Positions 1 to 8,151 of a DNA stretch of 64,000 nt are shown here, in pieces. The notes beneath the pieces are model-generated. The model made no database searches and was not told where the DNA came from. It was given only the letters and a program-made list of their open reading frames with translations. The stretch lies in assembly GCF_017498485.1 (NCBI RefSeq), contig NZ_CP071795.1:558001-622000 (forward strand). Direction: 5' to 3'. How positions within the stretch are numbered: the first letter of the stretch is position 1; each line of letters starts with the position of its first letter. The stretch is from Polaribacter batillariae (GTDB lineage: Bacteria; Bacteroidota; Bacteroidia; Flavobacteriales; Flavobacteriaceae). A program made the position numbers and the translations under genes.

Positions 1-277
1 CTTTTTGGCCGACAGCAACATTTGGCGCTCCGCAAACTATTTGCACAGGTGCTCCTTTGCCTAAATTTACAGTGGTAACTTTTAACCTGTCTGCATTTGG
101 GTGCTGCACACAAGTTAAAACTTCGCCAACAACAATGCCTTTTAAGCTTCCTTTTATAGATTCTTTGGTTTCTATACCTTCTACTTCCAATCCTAAATCA
201 GTTAATAACTCTCCTGTTTTTACGGGTTCCCAATCTATTTGTAGAAACTGCTTTAACCAATTGTACGAAATTTTCAT
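1..277 (-). CDS. pheT: Phenylalanyl-tRNA synthetase beta subunit, N-terminal part (runs off the window)
   Basis: The first 92 residues read from the ATG at 275-277. The start MKISYNWLKQFL and the motif HPNADRLKV followed by VCGAPNV are typical of the tRNA-binding (EMAP/OB-fold) domain that opens bacterial PheT. The full protein (about 800 residues) joins PheS in an alpha2-beta2 enzyme that charges tRNA-Phe; the rest lies left of position 1. The gene is divergent from the LtaS-like gene at 420, with about 140 bases between them. Confidence 0.93.
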   Translation of the reverse strand, partial: MKISYNWLKQFLQIDWEPVKTGELLTDLGLEVEGIETKESIKGSLKGIVVGEVLTCVQHPNADRLKVTTVNLGKGAPVQIVCGAPNVAVGQK

Positions 278-390
278 ATTTTCTTTTTGAAGTTTTCAGG
301 CGCAAATTTACTGAAATTCTCCTTTTTTAAAGCATTTTTGTACTAAAATTAAAGTTGCTTTCTTAATCTAAAAAAGTAGTATAAAATAAA

Positions 391-398
391 TATCTTTG
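391..398 (+). promoter_or_regulatory. Candidate -7 element (TATCTTTG)
   Basis: TATCTTTG fits the Bacteroidetes -7 consensus TAnnTTTG and lies 22 bases before the ATG at 420. I see no TTG at the expected -33 distance, so only half of the promoter is supported. Confidence 0.45.
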
Positions 399-419
399 CA
401 GTAAATTAATGGTAATTTC

Positions 420-2413
420 ATGTTTAAAAAAATACCCAATTACATAAAATACATTTTTGCAAATGTCTTTTTTCTGTTTGCCTTTATAAGTATTTTTAGA
501 ATTATTTTCTACGGTTTTTTTTCAGCTTTAGAAAATGCCTCTACTGCAGAGGTTAAAAGGGCCTTTTTCTTAGGCTTTCGTTTTGATATAAAATTAGCCA
601 TTCTTACTTTTTTCCATTGGCGATGCTTATTTTAATTGCAAATTATCGTTTTTTTAAAAGTAAAGTTTACAAAAAAATTGCTACAATTTATGTATCAATC
701 GCCTATTTAGTACTAACACTTTTTTTTCTGTTTGATTTTGGTTATTACGACTATTTAAGCATTCGTTTAGATGCTTCGTCTCTACGATTTTTAACCAATT
801 TAAAAATATCTGGCCAGGTTTTGGTAGAAAGTTACCCTATTTATAAAGGAATTATTGTATTAATAATACTCGTTTTTATTATTTATAAATTTTCGAAATA
901 TATTTATAATCGTTTTTCTAATGTTGAAGAAAAACGCTCTAAAAAAGTGAAAGCACTTTATTTTGTAACTACTATTTTATTGCTTTCATTCGGAATTTAC
1001 AATAGTTTTACGCATTATCCTTTGCGTTGGAGCCAGGCTTTTTTCTCTAAAAACAATGCTGTAAATCAGTTTACATTAAATCCGGTTTTGTATTTCTTTG
1101 ATAGTTTTGCTTACAGAAGTGAAGGTGTAGATATGGAGGAGTTCAAAAAATATTATCCTGTTATTGCCAAACACTTAAATTTACCAAAAGATAGTGTTTC
1201 TTTTGAAAGAAAAGTAGTTTTTGATACTACTTATGTTAAAAAACCAAATGTGGTTATTGTAATGATGGAATCTGTAGGCGTAAAACCCATGAGTTTTTAT
1301 GGAAACCCAATAAAATCGACACCCAATTTAGATTCATTAGCGAAAGTAAGTGTGCGTTTTCCTAATTTTTATGTACATAAATCTGGAACAGCCGCCAGTG
1401 TTTTTGCAAGTGTTACAGGTTTGCCAGATATAGAAAATATTAGAACAGCTTCTAGAAACCCATTAATACAGGATCAGCGAATTATTTTCGATCAATTTAA
1501 GGGTTACGAAAAATTGTATTTTTTAGGTGGTAGTGCAAATTGGGCAAATATTAGAGGCGTTTTTCAAGCAAACATTAACAATTTAAAAATCTTCGAAGAA
1601 GGAAGCTACAAAACCGAGAAAAGAGCCGATGTTTGGGGAATTGATGATTACGAATTGTTTAAAGAAGCCGACAAAGAACTGCAAAAATTGCATCGACAAG
1701 AAAAGCCCTTTATTGCTTATATTCAAACTGCTTCTAACCACATGCCTTTTACAGTACCAAATGAAAAAGAAACTTACAAACCCTTAAAAGACAACGAAAT
1801 TTCTAAAGATTTGTTAGAAAAAAGTGGTTTTAAATCTGTGGCACAATTAAATGCTTTGCGTTTTTTAGATTTTAATATTGGTCGTTTTTTAGAACGTACA
1901 AAAAAAGCTGGTTATTACGATAATACCATTTTTGTGTTTTTTGGAGACCACAATACCGCTATGAAAAGAACAAATTTATACCCAAAAGAATTCGATTTAA
2001 ATATTCAGTTACAGCATGTTCCTTTTTTAATTCACGCGCCTAACTTTGTAAGTCCAAAAACCATTTCTAAAAACGGAAAATTGATTGATTTATTTCCAAC
2101 AGTAGCAAGTTTGGCTAAAATAAATTATACCAATTATACATTAGGAAACAATTTGTTAGACAGTACACAAACCAAAACAACTTCTTTTGTTTATTTAAGA
2201 ATTAATGGCGAACCTGCAGTGGGTCTTTTGCAAGATAGTTTGTATTATTCGAAAACCAACGTAACTAAAACAACGGGGTTGTATAATTTAAAAACTAAAA
2301 AATTAAAAAATATTAAAGAAAATAATTTCGCAAGAGCAATGCAAATGGATAGTTTACTTTCTGCTTATTACCATTCTACAAAGTACTTGTACTTCAATAA
2401 TAAAAAGCGTTAA
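420..2413 (+). CDS. LTA synthase / sulfatase-like membrane phosphotransferase, with apparent frameshift near 608-613
   Basis: Two overlapping frames make one protein of about 664 residues. The first (420-635) encodes the N-terminal membrane segments; the second, open from a TTG at 617 to 2413, encodes further membrane helices and then an extracytoplasmic alkaline-phosphatase-fold domain. In the second frame I see NVVIVMMESVG with a metal-binding Glu (about residue 218), the Thr of KSGTAAS (about 258) as likely nucleophile, and VFFGDHN (about 443). The family transfers phosphoglycerol or phosphoethanolamine groups to envelope glycans or lipids; the substrate here is unknown. The frames rejoin if the run of six T at 608-613 had seven. 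Either a sequencing error or a true null allele is possible. Confidence 0.85.
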
Positions 2414-2420
2414 ATATATC

Positions 2421-2498
2421 GTTCTAAAAGACGTAAAAGATTTGTTTTACAATAAATATGGTGTCTTAATCTTGGTGTTTTTTTTCGTTTATGTATAA
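2421..2498 (+). pseudogene. Possible membrane-protein remnant between the LtaS-like gene and IS982
   Basis: From 2421 one frame reads VLKDVKDLFYNKYGVLILV and on to a hydrophobic stretch, ending at TAA 2496-2498. There is no start codon. It looks like the N-terminal cytoplasmic strip and first transmembrane helix of a membrane protein, cut off by decay just left of the insertion elements. The family is not identifiable and chance is possible. Confidence 0.25.
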
Positions 2499-2534
2499 GA
2501 TTAGTGGAGTGTTTAAGCAATTAAATTCGTACCA

Positions 2535-3543
2535 ACCTGAGTTCGATTAATAAATTGTCAACTGATTAGACTTTACAGTCTGATATTTTATAGCAGGTTT
2601 TTTTGGTAAAAAGCTATATGCAATAAGACCTGCGATTATGTTTGACAAGAAATTAGTAAAACTTCTATGTCTAGAATGTTCAATTTGACAAATATTTTTG
2701 AGTTCGTCATTTACGGTTTCAATAACAGAGCGTTTACGCAGTAAAATTTTATCACTCATTGTCATTAAAGAATTCTTCATATTGTTTTTAATATGAGTAA
2801 TTAAATGCAATCCATCAGCAAAAAGTAACTGCATTAAATCTTTTCCAACATAACCTTTGTCCGCATATAACTTACCATAAATTTTATCTAAAAAAGACTT
2901 CTTTTTTAATGGCGTTCTATCATCAACATTAGCTTGGGTTATGCAGAAGTTTAGGATTTCACCTTTATCATTTATAACGATATGCAATTTAAAGCCATGG
3001 AACCATCCTATAGTGGATTTTCCAGTGGTTGCAATGCCTTTAAATACTTTATTATTCTTAATTCGTTTGGGGCTGCAAACTCTAACAGGTGTAGAATCTA
3101 CAAAAGAAATACCCGTAGAATTACCTAAACAACATGTCTTTAAAAATAAAGTCATTGGCATGAGGTTTTGCTGCATGAGTTCTGTAAATCTATTGTATGA
3201 AACTGTAGCTGGGAAATCATCTTGCATATGCTTTTGCAAGTAATACACGTAAAAGTGTTTAAAGGTCCTAAAACCACTAAGCTGAAACAAAATGGTAATG
3301 GTAATTACCTCGCTATTTGACATAACACTGGGACGTTTTGATGGATTGCCTAAAAGGTGTTTACTTACTATTTGGTCATATTCTTTACAAAATTCATCAA
3401 CAAGACAGAAAATTTCAGTAATTTTAGAGTAGATTATCATAGATAGATTTTTAGATTAATAAATTGAAATTCAATACTTTAATTTACTGAAAATCTATCT
3501 TTTTTACTAGAAAAAAATGCCTAAATTTTAATCGAACTCAGGT
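2535..3543. mobile_element. Complete IS982-family insertion sequence
   Basis: The ends are perfect 16-bp inverted repeats: ACCTGAGTTCGATTAA at 2535-2550 and its complement at 3528-3543. The element is flanked by a 5-bp direct repeat TACCA at 2530-2534 and 3544-3548, as expected for a target duplication. It holds a single intact transposase gene on the minus strand. Its right end lies 22 bases from an IS110 remnant, so mobile DNA has accumulated here in layers. The intact gene, perfect ends and preserved duplication suggest a recent insertion. Confidence 0.93.
2547..3440 (-). CDS. IS982 family transposase
   Basis: This 297-residue DDE transposase is full length for IS982. It begins [18 protein letters not shown], the usual IS982 start. 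The catalytic acidic residues are visible in [10 protein letters not shown] (first Asp), LYADKGYVG (second Asp) and [12 protein letters not shown] (Glu). The stop codon lies inside the left terminal inverted repeat. It should cut and paste, or copy, the element it lies in. Confidence 0.95.
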   Translation of the reverse strand: MIIYSKITEIFCLVDEFCKEYDQIVSKHLLGNPSKRPSVMSNSEVITITILFQLSGFRTFKHFYVYYLQKHMQDDFPATVSYNRFTELMQQNLMPMTLFLKTCCLGNSTGISFVDSTPVRVCSPKRIKNNKVFKGIATTGKSTIGWFHGFKLHIVINDKGEILNFCITQANVDDRTPLKKKSFLDKIYGKLYADKGYVGKDLMQLLFADGLHLITHIKNNMKNSLMTMSDKILLRKRSVIETVNDELKNICQIEHSRHRSFTNFLSNIIAGLIAYSFLPKKPAIKYQTVKSNQLTIY

Positions 3544-3565
3544 TACCAACAAAACTAGCCATTCT

Positions 3566-3766
3566 AACAAGGCTTGTCGAGATCTTTATGAACGAATCGT
3601 AGCCAAGGGAAAGAGCAAAAAATGAGCCTTAATCGCAGTATGCAATAAACTACTAAAACAGATCTTTGCAATAGCAAAATCAAGATTAATATATGATGGA
3701 AATTATAAAAGTACTTTCGTAAAAAATGAATGAGTTTTTACTTGTTTTTTACCACAGTACTTTGTT
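3566..3766 (+). pseudogene. 3'-end remnant of an IS110-family element
   Basis: These 201 bases align without gaps to 5673-5873, the last part and right end of the intact IS110 copy, with 8 mismatches by my count (about 96 % identity). One change turns the TTA codon near 3623 into an in-frame TGA, and another removes the original stop, so no product is expected. Homology ends at the same base (ACTTTGTT) in both copies, which marks the right boundary of the element. The remnant and the intact copy are in the same orientation on both sides of the HNH gene. Confidence 0.9.
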
Positions 3767-4533
3767 GCCATTAGTATTTTTATTTCATAATAATTTTCAG
3801 TTCCTCAATCGAATATGCTGGTTTCTTTTTGTGAAGCATAGAGTGACAATTCGGACAAACAGGAATTAAGTCAGTTAATGGATTTACAGAGTATTCATTT
3901 CCGATTGTTGCAATGTCTATTTTATGATGAAAGTGGATAAATTTTTTTCCTAAAACTCCAAATTTTTCCTCGAAATTAAAATTGCAAACTTGACAGTTCA
4001 AGCCAAAATGTTCAATGCACTTTTTTCTTGCTATTGGATTTCGTTCGTAACTATTCACTAAAACTTTTTTTGTTTTTCCTTCTGAATATTCAGTTTCAGA
4101 ATCCACTTCGTCAGGATAAATTGTCTTTTCCGGTTTTTGATTAATAAGTTTTAAATAACGATTATAAACTTCTTTCCTTTTTTTTACAGAAGAGCCAGAT
4201 TTCTCTTCATAATAATCAATATGTTGAGATAAAGACAGAAGTGCATTTTGAAGTCTATCAATTCCATTTTCTTCATATATTTTTTGTAGGGAATATTCAG
4301 TTCCATAAATATTAGTTGTACGAGTGAATAGTTTTCCTTGAATTAAATTCGAATAATTATAAACATAATCAACAGCAGAATTTTCATTCATTCCTATTTC
4401 TGTCAGAACTTTTATTCCGTCTTTTAGAGATATTTTATTCTTATAAAACTTTTTTCCGATTTCAAATGACTTTTCAACCATTTCATTCGTTATTTTTCCC
4501 ATAGTTTTTCTGGTTCAGTCATATTAATGGCAA
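3764..4533. repeat. Inverted repeat pair bounding the HNH gene
   Basis: GTTGCCATTAGTAT starts at 3764, directly at the IS110 remnant boundary, and its near-complement ATATTAATGGCAAC ends about 4533, just upstream of the HNH start. They differ at one base. The gene is therefore enclosed in a roughly 770-bp unit with matching inverted ends, which resembles a mobile gene cassette. No integrase is visible in the window. Confidence 0.6.
3780..4502 (-). CDS. HNH endonuclease (McrA-like C-terminal domain)
   Basis: This 240-residue protein has a C-terminal HNH nuclease module: a CQVC zinc pair (about residue 170), FIHFHHKIDI with the catalytic His-His, and LIPVCPNCHSMLH with the second zinc pair and the last His. 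About 150 N-terminal residues are charged and largely helical and match no family I recognise; they may recognise DNA. Similar HNH proteins act as modification-dependent (type IV) restriction enzymes, but no partner methylase is nearby, so this role is inferred. The gene lies in a cassette-like unit flanked by inverted repeats and by IS110 DNA. Confidence 0.85.
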   Translation of the reverse strand: MGKITNEMVEKSFEIGKKFYKNKISLKDGIKVLTEIGMNENSAVDYVYNYSNLIQGKLFTRTTNIYGTEYSLQKIYEENGIDRLQNALLSLSQHIDYYEEKSGSSVKKRKEVYNRYLKLINQKPEKTIYPDEVDSETEYSEGKTKKVLVNSYERNPIARKKCIEHFGLNCQVCNFNFEEKFGVLGKKFIHFHHKIDIATIGNEYSVNPLTDLIPVCPNCHSMLHKKKPAYSIEELKIIMK

Positions 4534-4539
4534 CGTTGT

Positions 4540-4655
4540 TGTATAAGCTTTGTTGCGTTGGTTTAGCAGTAAAGTTAGTAAATAATTAGCGACCAAGAAA
4601 GTCCGCGAGGACTTTCGCAAGTAAGCAAAAAGCCAGCAATAAAGTTTATACGTCT
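4540..4655. repeat. Hairpin-cored imperfect palindrome (attC-like or REP-like)
   Basis: The outer arms pair: GTATAAGCTTTGTTGC on the left against GCAATAAAGTTTATAC on the right, with two mismatches. In the middle GAAAGTCC GCGA GGACTTTC forms a perfect 8-bp stem with a four-base loop. The element lies between the HNH gene and the IS110 element. A second element with the same core design is at 38459-38595. Size and layout resemble folded recombination sites such as integron attC, but the function is not established. Confidence 0.65.
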
Positions 4656-4694
4656 TAAGTTTGTAATTCATTAAATTTGAACATAATTAAGAAA

Positions 4695-4842
4695 AGACAA
4701 AAGAGAGGAATAAGGTTAATATATACGCAGAAGCATAGACTTCGTCAACATTGAAAATCCCCTCTCTTTTCTACACAGATTTCGTACAGTTCTATGAGGC
4801 TTTTAGACCTCGCTTTTAAGTCGTTGAAACTCGCGTAGTATG
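4695..4842 (+). ncRNA. Candidate IS110 bridge (guide) RNA upstream of the transposase
   Basis: The non-coding stretch before the IS110 gene is highly foldable. AAAAGAGAGG (4699-4708) pairs perfectly with CCTCTCTTTT (4761-4770), enclosing a 52-base loop with an inner GAAG/CTTC stem. A second module follows: CTAC (4771) with GTAG (near 4837), containing GAGG/CCTC around 4796-4811. Two successive stem-loops with internal loops, between the left end and the recombinase gene, is the known arrangement of IS110 bridge RNAs. The guide segments have not been matched to target or donor, so this is a structural inference. Confidence 0.45.
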
Positions 4843-4865
4843 TCCTTTCGTAAAAACATTTATTT

Positions 4866-5837
4866 ATGAATAAAGATATTAAATATTTTGGAATAGACAT
4901 CAGTCATTTATTTTTTGATGTCACAGATTCAGATGGCAATTATTACCAGTTTAAAAACAATTTAACAGGCTTTAAAAAGTTTGTAAAATTATTAGATTTA
5001 AAGAGTCATTGCGTGATGGAAGCTACCGGTTATTATCATTACCAATTAGCCTATTATTTACAAGAAAAAGGTTTTAAATTATCGGTAGAAAATCCATTAT
5101 CGGTAAAACGTTTTATTCAAATGAAATTGTCTAAAATAAAGACAGATAAGAGCGATTCTAAACTAATTTGTGAGTATGCAAAGCAGGTTAAATTAAAGTT
5201 GTGGAAAGGCAATTCTAAACATCAGCTGGAATGTTTACAAATGACAAGAACCCTTTCAGCATATACAAAGCAGAGCACTATGCTGAAAAATAAATTACAT
5301 GGCGAAGCCGTTTTAGGTACACCAAGTAAATCTGTTGTGAGGTCTTTAAAACGCAGTTTAAAACATGTTGAGAAAGAAATAAAAACGATAGAAGAAGACC
5401 TATTAATTTTAGTAAAAGAAGTTCATAACGATGTTTTAACACGTTTAAAAAGCATCCCAGGCATTGGTCCCAAAACCTCTTTAATGTTAGTAGTTTTAAC
5501 CGATGGATTTGAGCGTTTTACGAGTGGTAGTGAATTGTGTAGTTATGCAGGTCTAACGCCAACAATTAGACAAAGTGGTAGTAGTGTAAAAGGACGATCG
5601 AGAATAAGTAAAATAGGGAATCAAAAACTAAGAAATTTATTGTTTATGTGTAGTTTTAATGCGTGCAAATACAACAAGGCTTGTCGAGATCTTTATCAAC
5701 GAATCGTAGCCAAGGGAAAGAGCAAAAAATTAGCCTTAATCGCAGTCTGTAATAAACTACTAAAACAGGTCTTTGCAATAGCAAAATCAGGATTAATATA
5801 TGATGAAAATTATAAAAGTACTTTCGTAAAAAATTAA
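4866..5837 (+). CDS. IS110 family transposase (RuvC-like DEDD recombinase)
   Basis: An intact 323-residue protein with the IS110 layout. The N-terminal RuvC-like DEDD domain shows GIDISH (first Asp), VMEATGYY (Glu) and KTDKSDSK (paired Asp). The C-terminal transposase_20 domain has the helix-hairpin-helix motif LKSIPGIGPKTS and the segment LTPTIRQSGSSVKGRSR with the likely catalytic Ser. The right end of the element is near 5873, set by comparison with the remnant at 3566-3766; the left end is not resolved but must lie between about 4656 and 4865. Such enzymes recombine DNA guided by an RNA coded in the element. Confidence 0.95.
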   Translation: MNKDIKYFGIDISHLFFDVTDSDGNYYQFKNNLTGFKKFVKLLDLKSHCVMEATGYYHYQLAYYLQEKGFKLSVENPLSVKRFIQMKLSKIKTDKSDSKLICEYAKQVKLKLWKGNSKHQLECLQMTRTLSAYTKQSTMLKNKLHGEAVLGTPSKSVVRSLKRSLKHVEKEIKTIEEDLLILVKEVHNDVLTRLKSIPGIGPKTSLMLVVLTDGFERFTSGSELCSYAGLTPTIRQSGSSVKGRSRISKIGNQKLRNLLFMCSFNACKYNKACRDLYQRIVAKGKSKKLALIAVCNKLLKQVFAIAKSGLIYDENYKSTFVKN

Positions 5838-5870
5838 TGAGTTTTTACTTGTTTTTTACCACAGTACTTT

Positions 5871-6409
5871 GTTACAAACAGTTTTATTGTATTCGTATAA
5901 ATTCCGTATAGTAATTCTTTAACTGTTTTCCATTTATTATTTCATTGTCATCATATCCAATTTTCAGAGTATTATTATTGTTTGTAATTTCAAATACGTC
6001 TGGAATGTCATTATCTGTATAACTTTGTTGATTGTCTGTATAAGTCGTAATAAGTCTATATTTTCCATTTGAATTTTTCTCCCAACTTCCTGATGTTAAA
6101 ACTGGTTTAGTTTTTTCTTCACAATCTCCATTTATTTCATCGTTAGCGAATTCCACAATATTTAATGTTCCATCTTCATTAAAAGTATATCTCGACATTT
6201 GATGGCAAAAAGAAAAGTCAGAATCATTTGTAGAATTGTCTACATAGGTCTTTACTTCTTTTATAGGTTTCCATATTCCAATAAGCGGATCAAGATTAGA
6301 ATCATTATCATTATTCGAAGAACAGGATAGAAAAGTAAGTCCAATTAAGATTCCAAGTATTAAATTCAATTTATTCATTTCGTAAAGTTTGTTTTTAATT
6401 GTTTGTAAC
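5871..6409. repeat. Inverted repeat pair bounding the lipocalin-like gene
   Basis: GTTACAAACA (5871-5880), starting at the IS110 right boundary, is perfectly complementary to TGTTTGTAAC (6400-6409) on the far side of the lipoprotein gene. The layout repeats what is seen around the HNH gene, with a different sequence but the same GTT...AAC outer bases. Confidence 0.45.
5884..6378 (-). CDS. Lipocalin-like lipoprotein
   Basis: A 164-residue protein with a lipoprotein signal: a short basic start, a hydrophobic stretch and LTFLSCSS, with the lipidated Cys near residue 19, followed by an Asn/Asp-rich tether. The mature part has the flavobacterial lipocalin-like pattern: LIGIWKPIKEV near the start, YTFNEDGTLNI, then SGSWEKNSNGKYRLI. 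It is probably anchored in the outer membrane; ligand unknown. It is the second gene of the island bounded by inverted repeats and lies next to the IS110 right end. Confidence 0.75.
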   Translation of the reverse strand: MNKLNLILGILIGLTFLSCSSNNDNDSNLDPLIGIWKPIKEVKTYVDNSTNDSDFSFCHQMSRYTFNEDGTLNIVEFANDEINGDCEEKTKPVLTSGSWEKNSNGKYRLITTYTDNQQSYTDNDIPDVFEITNNNNTLKIGYDDNEIINGKQLKNYYTEFIRIQ

Positions 6410-6426
6410 TACAGATAACAGTAACT

Positions 6427-6990
6427 TTATTTAGCAAAAGAAACTTTATCTATTTTTTTATAGAGTGTAAAATATAGGTTTCCTAAAATGGTTCCTAAAG
6501 CTATGCCTAAAAAAATATCGAGAGGAAAATGTACGCCTAAATAGATTCGGCTGTAAGAAAACAATACAGGAAAAAACAATAGCAAACCAATGTATTTATA
6601 TTTTCCTTTTAGCAATAAGGTTACGTAAACTGTAAAAAATGTAGATGTGGTTGCATGCCCAGACATAAAACTAAAACTTTGTGGGTTAATTATAGTTCTT
6701 AATAAATGGTCTATTTCTGGGTCGTTGTTGGGTCTTAACCTTTGCGTGTAATCTTTAATGAAATTTACAAATTGATCTGAAAAAGCAACCAAAACAATCA
6801 TAGATAAAATCATAAAACCACCTCGTTTCCAACCAAAAGATTTTATAATTAAAAAAATCATAAGAAGAAACACTGGAGTCCAATTGAATTGATTGGTTAC
6901 AAACAACCAAAAAGGATCCCAGTGTTCGTTTCCTAAATTATTTAAGAAAACTAAAACTTCTTTATCTATTTTTATAATTCTATCTAGCAA
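6427..6990 (-). CDS. PAP2-family membrane phosphatase
   Basis: This 187-residue integral membrane protein carries all three PAP2 motifs: KDYTQRLRPNND, then SGHATTS, then SRIYLGVHFPLD, with the catalytic His residues in the last two. About five membrane helices are predicted from the hydrophobic stretches. Proteins like this remove phosphate from lipid pyrophosphates such as undecaprenyl pyrophosphate, or from PgpB-type substrates. The start is a TTG at 6988-6990, right after the stop of the upstream isomerase gene (6992-6994), which suggests translational coupling. Confidence 0.9.
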   Translation of the reverse strand: MLDRIIKIDKEVLVFLNNLGNEHWDPFWLFVTNQFNWTPVFLLMIFLIIKSFGWKRGGFMILSMIVLVAFSDQFVNFIKDYTQRLRPNNDPEIDHLLRTIINPQSFSFMSGHATTSTFFTVYVTLLLKGKYKYIGLLLFFPVLFSYSRIYLGVHFPLDIFLGIALGTILGNLYFTLYKKIDKVSFAK

Positions 6991-6991
6991 A

Positions 6992-8151
6992 TTATGTACC
7001 TACTTTTAAAACTTCCACTTCAAAAACAACATCTGCTTTTGCTGGAAATGGTCCATATTGTTGCTCGCCAAAAGCAAGGTAATAAGGAATAAAAAAACGA
7101 GCTTTTTCTCCTTCTCTTAACGTTAAAACTCCTTCTTTAAAACCTGTAATCATAGGTTTTGTTTTATCATCTAACCGAAAAACAAGTTTTTGACCACCTT
7201 TATCGAAAGTAGATTGAATTTTTTTACCATCTGCTACATAAATTGTATAATCTACAGTAATTTCTTTGTTCTCTACAACTTTTTTCCATTGGTTTTTTTC
7301 AACTTTAGAATTCGCAAACCAGAGCTTGTTTTGGTTGCTTTACCTTCGTCCATTTGGGCTAAAAACTTCTTTTTATCTTCTAAATAAGTTGCATATCGTT
7401 GTTCATCTAATTTAGATTGTTCTGCTAATTTTTCTTTCTTTGCTTTTTCGAATTTGGCAAATTCTTCATCAAACACTTTAGAGGCGTTATAATCTTTTGC
7501 CTCTGCACCAATTTTAATTATTTTGATATTATGAATCGTATCGAATGGAACAATTTTATTTACAACAGCCATTCGTGCAGAGTCAATTGCTTTTGAAAGT
7601 GCTAAAGAATCTGAAAAATTTTTCTTTAATTTTTGTAATTGTAAAGAATTTACAATCGTTTTTCCAAAAACACTGTGTTTTCCATCTAAATGAGGAATGG
7701 ATCTGTGGGTAATAAAAATTTGACTTCCATTTCCATCGGGTCCACCATTTGCCATAGATACAATTCCCCCATCATCGTGTTTGTACAATAAATTTCCAGA
7801 AGCATCTTTAGGAAACTCGTCTCCAAAAACGTACCCTGGGTTGCCAGTACTCGTTTCTGTATGGTCGCCTACTTGAATAACAAAGTTAGGCACCACTCTA
7901 TGAAAACGAATGCCATTGTAATATGGTTTTCCTGCGAAAGAATCTGTTACTTTTGTATTAGTACCTTCTGCTAAAGAAACAAAATTGGCAACCGTCATTG
8001 GAACGTCTTTGGCATACAAATCTAATAATATATTGCCTTTATTTGTTTGTATTTCTGCATAAACACCTTCTTTTAGGGTTTTATACTTTTCTTCATTAGC
8101 ACAAGAAACGAGTAAAACAAATAGAGAAAAAATAGATAGAAAATTTTTCAT
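6992..8151 (-). CDS. Cyclophilin + FKBP peptidyl-prolyl isomerase lipoprotein, with apparent frameshift near 7280
   Basis: The frame from 8151 codes a lipoprotein signal (LFVLLVSCANEE), a cyclophilin domain (residues about 30-190, with FHRVVPNFVIQVGD and GGPDGNGSQIFIT) and a charged linker, then stops at 7273. A second frame from about 7285 to the stop at 6992 codes an FKBP domain (EGEKARFFIPYYLAFGEQ, DVVFEVEVLKV). Adding one A to the run of six (minus strand, 7280-7285) joins them into the two-domain isomerase usual in this family. It should help fold periplasmic or outer-membrane proteins. Its ATG overlaps the stop of the upstream isomerase gene. Confidence 0.88.

Noticed and set aside
617..2413. 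The LtaS-like enzyme as a complete gene starting at TTG 617
   Set aside because: The upstream frame 420-613 encodes the expected N-terminal membrane segments; a frameshift explains both frames better.
3780..6378. A complete restriction-modification or integron system in the island
   Set aside because: There is no methylase, specificity subunit, integrase or attI-like site; only a lone HNH gene and palindromic boundaries are seen.
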